NCBI GenBank assembly: GCA_023389895.1
Contig: JAEWDX010000017.1
Coordinates: forward strand, 1-17,023
DNA: 17,023 nt
Source: Bacillota bacterium
Lineage (GTDB): Bacteria; Bacillota; Bacilli; Bacillales; Cytobacillaceae
Reading direction: 5' to 3'
Shown: in pieces, positions 1 through 5,488 of the stretch
How the letters are laid out: each line of letters starts with the position of its first letter
Numbering within the stretch: position 1 is the first letter of the stretch
The notes under the pieces: generated by a model
Seen by the model: only the letters and a program-made list of their open reading frames with translations
Databases searched by the model: none
Told to the model about the DNA's origin: nothing
Program-made: the position numbers and the translations under genes

Positions 1-1
1 G

Positions 2-727
2 CGGATGACTGATCCACCAAATGCATTACTAAAAGGATTAGAAGCAGCAAAGACAATGGCCGAATATGCAAAAAGTCAATTAGCACAAGTGGCGGTTGCA
101 AATATTTCTTTACAAACTGATTCCACAGAGATACATAATGATATTCATTCTTTAGCAAATAAGCTCCACGCAACAGCACAGCAAGTAGAGCAGCAGAGCT
201 ATGTGATTATCAACACCCGCGGTAATATTGAAGCATTGGCGAACGAAGGGCATCTGCAAGCTTTTTTCACGAAATACCCGACTAGCATTGCGATTGGATT
301 TGGGTATGGAGCAACAGTGAAAGAAGCAGAAGAAAACTCAAAAATCGCCCTGAAATTTGCTGAAAAGGATTTTCATGCAAGCTGCGGTTTTACTTTAACC
401 GATAAAAAAGAACTGAAACGTTTATTAGCGCAGCCAAATCAGCATCGACTCGTAAATGATCACCCTGAAATTTTCAAAATGGCGAAAAAAACGAAGCTAA
501 GTCCTGCTAATTTATCAAAAATCATTGAATTTACGAAGGCTCGAGCTGCGCAGCCATTTGCATCTGCAGATTTGGCTGAATATTTACAAGTTACCCGACG
601 AACCGCGGAACGAATGATGAAGAAATTAGCTGATCATCATTATGTCGAAGTTGTTGGCGAGGAAATGCTTTATCAGCAAGGAAGACCACGGGCTTTGTAT
701 TCTCTCAATATCCCAATTTATTATTAG
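2..727 (+). CDS. Winged-HTH transcriptional regulator with GGDEF-like sensor fold, 5' end missing
   Basis: The reading frame is open to the left edge and no ribosome binding site is visible before the first ATG at position 5, so this is probably the C-terminal part of a longer protein. About 240 residues are visible. Residues 1-70 are helical, with alanine- and glutamine-rich stretches suggesting a coiled-coil linker. Residues about 70-125 (VIINTRGNIEALA, then a IGFGYG strand and KEAEENSKIAL) resemble the ferredoxin-like fold shared by GGDEF domains and GTP cyclohydrolase III. Residues about 165-240 look like a winged helix-turn-helix (SADLAEYLQVTRRTAERMMKKL, with a wing at EMLYQQGRP). The likely role is ligand- or signal-dependent DNA binding; the signal is unknown. 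It converges on the nhaC-type antiporter gene. The fold calls rest on pattern recognition only, and the exact family was not recognised. Confidence 0.6.
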   Translation, partial: RMTDPPNALLKGLEAAKTMAEYAKSQLAQVAVANISLQTDSTEIHNDIHSLANKLHATAQQVEQQSYVIINTRGNIEALANEGHLQAFFTKYPTSIAIGFGYGATVKEAEENSKIALKFAEKDFHASCGFTLTDKKELKRLLAQPNQHRLVNDHPEIFKMAKKTKLSPANLSKIIEFTKARAAQPFASADLAEYLQVTRRTAERMMKKLADHHYVEVVGEEMLYQQGRPRALYSLNIPIYY

Positions 728-761
728 TTTGAATTAGGAGACTAACTCAAAATGAAGGTGT

Positions 762-847
762 TGATTTCCGCTTCAAGCACTTAGCGATCGCAGGTGGCTC
801 GGAAGCCTCCTCGGCGCCTAAGCCTGCGGGGTCTCCCATATCCGCAT
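762..847. repeat. GC-rich Bacillaceae interspersed intergenic repeat
   Basis: This block of about 86 bp is far more GC-rich than its surroundings and sits between two convergent genes. It contains the elements TTTCCGCTTCAAGC, GGAAGCCTCCTCGGCGCC and CCTGCGGGGTCTCCC. From memory these match a short interspersed repeat common between Bacillaceae genes. It can fold: CGCAGG at 789-794 pairs with CCTGCG at 823-828, with GGCT/AGCC inside. It may act as the terminator for one or both genes, since no ordinary rho-independent terminator is seen here. Confidence 0.6.
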
Positions 848-882
848 CGTTATAAATAACATTTGGAGTCTGCCCCCTTCTA

Positions 883-2304
883 TTAACTGTTTAATGCGGC
901 ATTTTCTTCTTCCTGAAGTGCCAATTTTTCTTCATCTGTTAATTTTACTATTGAAAAGCCAGTGGAGGCAAAGATAATTGAAATAATCGGAACGACAAAG
1001 TTTAAGACCGCATATGGAGCATACTGGAATGTATGAACGCCAAGTGTTCCGAGAATAAATACCCCACATGTATTCCACGGTACAAAGACAGATGTTAATG
1101 TTCCTCCATCTTCAAGCGCCCGAGATAAGTTCTTCGAGTGCAGTCCTTTATCACGATAGGCTTTCGCATACATTCTTGATGGGATCACAATGGAAATATA
1201 TTGTTCAGAGCATGTCGCATTTGTGGCAAAGCAAGAAACTACCGTCGAAATGACTAAGCCTTTCGCTGTTTTTGCAAGCTTCAAAATTTGCTTAACAATC
1301 GCTTCAAGCATTCCTGTATTTTCGAGAATCCCCCCAAAGGTCATCGCAACAAGGGTCATTGATACCGTGTACATCATTGAATCCAATCCGCCACCATTAA
1401 AGAGCTTATCAACCATGACATTTCCCGTATCGATAACGAATCCACTTTGCAATGCTGTCACTGCATCGACAAATGTTCCTCCTTGAATGATGATTTGCGC
1501 TAGAAAGCCTAATACAATCCCAATCACTAAAGCTGGAATAGCTGGCACTTTTTTCGCTACTAGAATAATGACTAGCATCGGCACAACTAAAAGCCATGGA
1601 GAAATGACAAAATTATCCTGTAATGCAAGGATCGTTTGATTAATTCCATCTATATCGATCTTTTCATTCGCAAAGCTTCTACCTAAAAATCCATATACAA
1701 TTAAAGCAATGATTAGCCCAGGAATTGTCGTATAGAACATATGGCGAATATGAACGAATAAATCTGTACCTGTTAGCCCTGCCGCCAAGTTTGTTGTATC
1801 CGAAAGCGGCGACATTTTATCCCCGAAGTACGCACCTGAAATGATCGCACCAGCCACCATTGGAGCCGGAATCCCCATACTTAATCCAATTCCCATACCA
1901 GCGACTCCAATTGTTCCCATTGTTGACCATGAACTTCCAATTGCAAGGGAAACAATCGCACAAATAATACAAATGGATACGAGGAAGAGAGAAGGAGTGA
2001 TAATTTTCAAACCATAGTAAATCATTGTCGCAACAATTCCGCCACCAATCCAAGCGCCAATCGTCAAACCAACAAGCATAATAATAACAACAGCCGGGAG
2101 AGCAAGACGAATCCCCTTATACATTGCTTCTTCGATTTCCTTCCATTTATACCCTGATAACCATGCGACAAGCGCAGCGACTGAAGTTCCAACAATAAGT
2201 GGAATATGTGGTCCTTGTCCTAGTTTAATGACAGTAATCGCCATGACAAAAATCATGACGATAAGTGGAATAATCGCAACCTTAAATGACATCTCCTTTT
2301 TCAT
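883..2304 (-). CDS. nhaC: NhaC-family Na+/H+ antiporter
   Basis: The product is a 473-residue polytopic membrane protein with about 11-12 hydrophobic helices. Family hallmarks are GSSWSTMGTIGVAGMGIG near residues 123-140 and GAYFGDKMSPLSDTTNLA near 157-174; the second carries the conserved polar and acidic residues of the transport core. NhaC proteins exchange cytoplasmic Na+ for external H+, and some paralogues (MleN) exchange malate/H+ for lactate/Na+, so the exact substrate is not fixed. The ATG start is supported by AGGAGGA at 2311-2317, six bases upstream. A candidate sigma-A promoter and an 11-bp tandem repeat precede it. It is transcribed alone and converges on the regulator gene at the left edge. 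Confidence 0.88.
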   Translation of the reverse strand: MKKEMSFKVAIIPLIVMIFVMAITVIKLGQGPHIPLIVGTSVAALVAWLSGYKWKEIEEAMYKGIRLALPAVVIIMLVGLTIGAWIGGGIVATMIYYGLKIITPSLFLVSICIICAIVSLAIGSSWSTMGTIGVAGMGIGLSMGIPAPMVAGAIISGAYFGDKMSPLSDTTNLAAGLTGTDLFVHIRHMFYTTIPGLIIALIVYGFLGRSFANEKIDIDGINQTILALQDNFVISPWLLVVPMLVIILVAKKVPAIPALVIGIVLGFLAQIIIQGGTFVDAVTALQSGFVIDTGNVMVDKLFNGGGLDSMMYTVSMTLVAMTFGGILENTGMLEAIVKQILKLAKTAKGLVISTVVSCFATNATCSEQYISIVIPSRMYAKAYRDKGLHSKNLSRALEDGGTLTSVFVPWNTCGVFILGTLGVHTFQYAPYAVLNFVVPIISIIFASTGFSIVKLTDEEKLALQEEENAALNS

Positions 2305-2356
2305 GTGGTTTCCTCCTAATCTCCTCTAAAACTCTTTTATTTTTAGATTATTTAAA

Positions 2357-2378
2357 ATAGTCGTTAAATAGTCGTTAA
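2357..2378 (-). repeat. Tandem 11-bp direct repeat in the nhaC leader, candidate operator
   Basis: On the + strand ATAGTCGTTAA occurs twice back to back (2357-2367 and 2368-2378) with no mismatch. The pair begins about 8 bp downstream of the proposed nhaC -10 box, so it would cover the first transcribed bases. An 11-bp period puts both copies on the same face of the helix. A binding site for a repressor is an inference; no regulator is identified. Confidence 0.5.
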
Positions 2379-2385
2379 TAGGGTT

Positions 2386-2414
2386 ATATTACTCTTTCTC
2401 ACCTCGTCCGTCAA
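2386..2414 (-). promoter_or_regulatory. Candidate sigma-A promoter of nhaC
   Basis: On the minus strand TTGACG (2414-2409) is followed by a 17-base spacer and TAATAT (2391-2386). The -35 box matches consensus at 5/6 and the -10 at 4/6. It lies 82 bases upstream of the nhaC start codon. Confidence 0.5.
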
Positions 2415-2521
2415 GATGAAAATTATCACTTAAACGTGGTAGTAACTTCAAATGATGAAAGTACAAACTATATCTGTTTGTTCTGATAACTAACAGAAGT
2501 TCTCCTTTATGCTCACCCAAT

Positions 2522-2555
2522 AAAAAAAACCTAAGAATATTGATTTCCTAGGTTT
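2522..2555 (-). terminator. Rho-independent terminator after yfkD
   Basis: On the minus strand AAACCTA (2555-2549) pairs with TAGGTTT (2533-2527), and the right arm runs into a tract of about eight T residues. The stem is a modest 7 bp but the T tract is clean. It lies about 110 bases after the yfkD stop, in the 358-base gap to nhaC, which otherwise holds only the nhaC promoter and its repeat. Confidence 0.6.
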
Positions 2556-2662
2556 CGGACAGCCCATCCAAAATGGTTTTGCGATAACTAGTACTACTTT
2601 AAGGTAGGGACCGTTCTTAAACTTCAAAAGTGTAGCGTTTTTTTATTTCTGTATTTTGCACT

Positions 2663-3481
2663 TTATCTTGGTCGCTCTGATGCAAAAAAGCCGAAGGAAA
2701 CATGATCCTGAATCGGAATCCATGCGCCAATTCCTTGGGATGTTACGTTTTTAACGATAATTGTTTTTTTATTTCCTTTTAACATTAAAAACACTTCTCC
2801 ATACGTTACTTTCCCTTTTTCATTTACAGCTGGTGCATAGCCATATAAGTAACCTAAGCGTTTAGGAGGAACATTATACTTATGATCCTTTTTCGTTCCT
2901 CCTCCAATAACCGTATCAAAAGCGAGTGGAAGGCCAGATTTCTCCATTGCTTTTAGCAGCATCATTTTTTTCACTGCTTCCGTATTGGGAACCTTCGCAG
3001 TCAATCCCCCTCTAACAATTTTCTGCGCCTCCTGTACATAATGGATGGCATACGGCATATTTCCACCGCGATTATCGAAATAGTTCGTATTAATTTTTTG
3101 ATATTCCCAATTTGGTGCTGTCTCAGTAGATTCATAATTCAACGGCCATTGTCCAAGATAAATGATTGCTCGATAGCCGATGGCAAAAGGGGTAGTATTA
3201 ACGGATGATTCATTAAGCATTCGAATTAATTCAGGATTTTCGATTTTCACTTTGGTTGAATCAATTAAATTTTTGGTAAACTCACTTGGCTGCAGTTTCG
3301 GCATATTTTGAGTAGAGTTTGGGTAAGTATTTTCCTTCGTAATATTTAATACAGAGCTTGGAATTGTGATTGCCTCAGGAACGTGTTCAACCTTCTTCTT
3401 AGCTTCTTTTGCCCAGACTGGCTGCTGAAATAATGCCATCACAATTAGACTGACTAAGAAAATGGATAGCGCTTTCTTCAT
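2663..3481 (-). CDS. yfkD: YfkD-like exported protein
   Basis: The product is 272 residues from the ATG at 3481, chosen because GAAAGGAGAA lies about seven bases upstream; a TTG 33 bases earlier has no such site. The N-terminus is a classical Sec signal peptide (MKKALSIFLVSLIVMALF, likely cleaved after QQPVWA). The mature part is lysine-rich, without membrane segments or a lipobox cysteine, and is expected on the trans side of the membrane. Length and position beside chaA match B. subtilis YfkD (about 264 residues), a protein of unknown function conserved in spore formers. No catalytic motif was recognised. It is monocistronic on the minus strand, ending at the terminator near 2540. Confidence 0.8.
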   Translation of the reverse strand: MKKALSIFLVSLIVMALFQQPVWAKEAKKKVEHVPEAITIPSSVLNITKENTYPNSTQNMPKLQPSEFTKNLIDSTKVKIENPELIRMLNESSVNTTPFAIGYRAIIYLGQWPLNYESTETAPNWEYQKINTNYFDNRGGNMPYAIHYVQEAQKIVRGGLTAKVPNTEAVKKMMLLKAMEKSGLPLAFDTVIGGGTKKDHKYNVPPKRLGYLYGYAPAVNEKGKVTYGEVFLMLKGNKKTIIVKNVTSQGIGAWIPIQDHVSFGFFASERPR

Positions 3482-3659
3482 CGTGACTTCTCCTTTCAAT
3501 TCACTTGCCTTCAAGTATCAAATTCCATTTTCAGAAGTGGGAGACCTCTGCTACATGAAGTTAGTTTAGTTTTTTCGGAGTTCAACAATATTATCCATCA
3601 CAAATTAAATCTCTGAAGCAAAAAATAAAATTTATAATGCAAATACATAAATCGAAATA

Positions 3660-3688
3660 TTTACAATTATCTAAAATTAGTATATAAT
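3660..3688 (+). promoter_or_regulatory. Sigma-A promoter of a short intergenic transcript
   Basis: TTTACA (3660-3665), a 17-base spacer and a perfect TATAAT (3683-3688) form one of the best promoters in the window. No full-length gene follows on this strand: the next strong feature downstream is the terminator at 3877-3928. Confidence 0.65.
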
Positions 3689-3693
3689 AAGCT

Positions 3694-3928
3694 TACTTTT
3701 ACTAAAAGGAGGGTTGTTAAGTCCATTCGCTTTTCTAAAACAAGGAGGACTAAAGAGAATTGTTATGTAGTCATCGTACTGTTTATGGTTTCATGATCAA
3801 ATAACAACATAAAGGTTGGTGATCAATGCCTTTAAGCGAGTAGATTTTACATCCTTTTTCAATGAAATGTACGGTTAAGTGCCTAGCTATCTCCAAGCTT
3901 CTAAAAGTGGAGTGCTAGGCACTTTTTA
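3694..3928 (+). ncRNA. Candidate structured small RNA of about 235 nt
   Basis: The segment is bounded by a strong promoter and a strong terminator. The predicted transcript folds locally: TTGTTAT (3760-3766) pairs with ATAACAA (3801-3807), with an inner TCAT/ATGA helix, and AAAGGTTG pairs with CAATGCCTTT (about 3811-3833) around a GTGAT loop. Two Shine-Dalgarno-like motifs (AGGAGGG near 3707-3713 and AAGGAGG at 3742-3748) are present but only tiny ORFs follow: a 14-codon TTG ORF at 3760-3804 and a 5-codon ATG ORF at 3826-3843. It matches no riboswitch or RNA family I recognise. A dual-function RNA or a leader-peptide RNA is possible. Confidence 0.45.
3877..3928 (+). terminator. Strong rho-independent terminator
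   Basis: AAGTGCCTAGC (3877-3887) pairs perfectly with GCTAGGCACTT (3914-3924), and the helix continues inward with CTCCA/TGGAG and CTT/AAG. The right arm runs into TTTTT on the + strand. The minus strand lacks a T tract, so it serves the short + strand transcript rather than chaA. Confidence 0.8.
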
Positions 3929-4017
3929 ATGCGCGATAAAACATTCTTAGTCTGCCCGATCCCCCAAGCTGAACCAATCACGCTCATAACGTCAGAGGTC
4001 ACTTGATCGCATTTCAG

Positions 4018-5076
4018 TTATAATAAATAAAACCCTATCCCCATAATGCAATAGGCAGCAAGGAGAGTTGCTCCTTCAAACCAGTTCGTTTCACCATCAT
4101 TCGAAATAATAATCATGAGTAGGGCTGCTGTCACCATCGAAATTAGCTCTGGCAATGTAAACACGAGCGGCATTGAGGTCGATAGCAGTAGGGATATTAA
4201 TACGAGCAATGGGGCGACAAACATGGCAATTTGAAGAGTGGAACCAACAGCAATTTCAACCGTAATATCCAGCTTATTTTTATAAGCCATTTGAATCGCA
4301 GACGCATGCTCAGCAGCATTTCCAACGATGGCGACAATAATGACACCAATAAATAATTCTGACCAGCCAAAGGTATCTCCTACTGTCTGAAAAGTATGGA
4401 CGAGATTCTCTGAAATGTAGGCAACGGCAATGGTCGCCAGTGCTAGCACGGCTACCGCCCTTCCTTTCCCCCATTCTGGTTCCTCATGTTCATGTGCTGC
4501 CTTCTTCTCACTGTCCGTTTGATAAACGCCTCGATGGGTAACAAGCTTAAAAAATAAGGCTGCCAAATATAAAGTAATCAAGATGATCGAAATCCCGACA
4601 CTGAATGATAATGTGGCCCGTTCAGACATCGTCTTAGAAAAGATCTCTGGAATGACAAAAGCAATAATTACGCCAAACATTAATAGTCCGGAATTATGGC
4701 GCGCAGCATAAACATTAAAAGACTGCCGCTTAAACTTTATCCCGCCAATAAAAAAAGACAAACCTGCGACTAATAGGAGGTTTCCTAGAACAGATCCAGT
4801 TAAAGAAGCAAGAACTACTTCTACTAGCCCTGCCTTCAGTGCAAAGATCGAAATGATTAATTCAACAGCATTTCCAAAGGTCGCATTTAATAATCCACCA
4901 ATACTTGGTCCTGCAACAATGGCCAGACTTTCAGTTGCTCGCCCCATAAAACTGGCAAGCGCAATAATCGTCAAGCAGTATATAATAAAAAGCAAAACGC
5001 TAGACCAGTGCATGAGCGTTCCAATCATCGAAAGCGGAACACCTATGAAAACAAGAATGGTAAATAGCCTATTCAC
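4018..5076 (-). CDS. chaA: ChaA/YfkE-type Ca2+/H+ antiporter (CaCA superfamily)
   Basis: The product is 352 residues from a GTG start at 5076, chosen because AAAGGGGAAG (5085-5096) lies eight bases upstream and the length equals the 351 residues recalled for B. subtilis ChaA (YfkE). Longer in-frame starts would run through the Fur box. About 11 membrane helices are present. The two alpha repeats that form the ion path are visible as GNAVELI (first half) and GNAAEHA (second half), with the paired acidic residues of cation/proton exchangers. An acidic, histidine-containing loop (EHEEPEWG) separates the halves. It expels Ca2+ in exchange for H+. It is divergent from pfeT, with a shared regulatory region of about 410 bp that contains a Fur box over its own start site. 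Confidence 0.93.
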   Translation of the reverse strand: MNRLFTILVFIGVPLSMIGTLMHWSSVLLFIIYCLTIIALASFMGRATESLAIVAGPSIGGLLNATFGNAVELIISIFALKAGLVEVVLASLTGSVLGNLLLVAGLSFFIGGIKFKRQSFNVYAARHNSGLLMFGVIIAFVIPEIFSKTMSERATLSFSVGISIILITLYLAALFFKLVTHRGVYQTDSEKKAAHEHEEPEWGKGRAVAVLALATIAVAYISENLVHTFQTVGDTFGWSELFIGVIIVAIVGNAAEHASAIQMAYKNKLDITVEIAVGSTLQIAMFVAPLLVLISLLLSTSMPLVFTLPELISMVTAALLMIIISNDGETNWFEGATLLAAYCIMGIGFYLL

Positions 5077-5177
5077 TTTCAGAACTTCCCCTTTCCCCAC
5101 CATGATTTCAATGCCTCCCCCTATTCTTCCCAAGTCACGAAAAAATAGAAAAGCAAATTTAAAGTTACTTTCATCAC

Positions 5178-5198
5178 TGATAGTGATTATCATTATAA
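5178..5198. promoter_or_regulatory. Fur box overlapping the chaA promoter
   Basis: TGATAGTGATTATCA (5178-5192) matches the Bacillus Fur 7-1-7 consensus TGATAATnATTATCA at 13 of 14 defined positions. A second, overlapping copy offset by 6 bp (TGATTATCATTATAA, 5184-5198) matches at 12 of 14 and equally fits the PerR consensus at 12 of 14. The minus-strand -10 of chaA, TATAAT (5197-5192), lies at its edge, so binding would cover the chaA start site. It is also about 45-65 bp upstream of the probable pfeT -35. Confidence 0.7.
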
Positions 5199-5240
5199 AT
5201 CATTTATTAAAAAGGAATTATTTTAAAATAAATAATCGTT

Positions 5241-5279
5241 TTCACTAGTTATTTTATTGTTTATATAGTAAACTACTAT
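5241..5279 (+). promoter_or_regulatory. Probable pfeT promoter with overlapping palindrome
   Basis: TTCACT (5241-5246), a 17-base spacer and TATAGT (5264-5269) match sigma-A consensus at 4/6 and 5/6. A perfect 6-3-6 inverted repeat, ATAGTAAACTACTAT (5265-5279), overlaps the -10 and start site, the usual position of a repressor operator. It does not fit the PerR, Fur, Zur or CopY consensus sequences that I know. Confidence 0.45.
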
Positions 5280-5353
5280 TAAAGTTAAAACATAAAATTT
5301 TGATGAGGTTTTTTGCGGAAATTGACAATTTCATCGTATTATCAACGTTAAAA

Positions 5354-5403
5354 AAATTTATCTTATTGGATAAATTTCTTGCTGTCTCCTCTATGGTGAC
5401 AGC
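5354..5403 (+). other. Two consecutive hairpins in the pfeT leader
   Basis: AAATTTATC (5354-5362) pairs perfectly with GATAAATTT (5369-5377) around a 6-base loop. It is followed after three bases by GCTGTC (5381-5386) pairing with GACAGC (5398-5403), then TTTCGTC. If transcription starts near 5276, these lie in an untranslated leader of about 210 nt. The U tract after the second stem is poor, so it is at best a weak terminator. An AT-rich DNA operator is an equally possible reading of the first one. Confidence 0.35.
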
Positions 5404-5461
5404 TTTCGTCATTTAATAAGGGGAATGATGTTGATTACCTTTCTCAATTAGATTTTACAAT

Positions 5462-5476
5462 TGATAAACTTTATCA
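5462..5476 (+). promoter_or_regulatory. 7-1-7 palindrome abutting the pfeT ribosome binding site
   Basis: TGATAAACTTTATCA is a perfect 7-1-7 palindrome. It matches the Fur consensus at 12 of 14 defined positions and PerR less well. Its last base is the first base of the AGGAGGG Shine-Dalgarno (5476-5482). A weak alternative promoter (TTGATT at 5431, TACAAT at 5456, 19-base spacer) would put this site over its start. Confidence 0.4.
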
Positions 5477-5488
5477 GGAGGGATGACA

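Noticed and set aside
2566..2660. Possible RNA element before the yfkD stop (short CCAT/ATGG and CTAC/GTAG hairpins)
   Set aside because: The stems are only 4 bp and no promoter was found; not enough to claim a feature.
3714..3770. 18-codon ORF from TTG at 3714 after AGGAGGG
   Set aside because: The TTG directly abuts the Shine-Dalgarno, leaving no spacing for initiation.
5077..5193. N-terminal extension of chaA from the ATG at 5193
   Set aside because: It would place the Fur box and the promoter region inside the coding sequence; the GTG at 5076 has a good ribosome site and gives the family length.
4853..5248. 131-codon + strand ORF
   Set aside because: Runs antisense to chaA and through the regulatory region; no ribosome site and no protein-like pattern.
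5323..5351. TTGACA at 5323 as a pfeT -35 box
   Set aside because: At 16-18 base spacing only ACGTTA-like sequences are found, with no acceptable -10.
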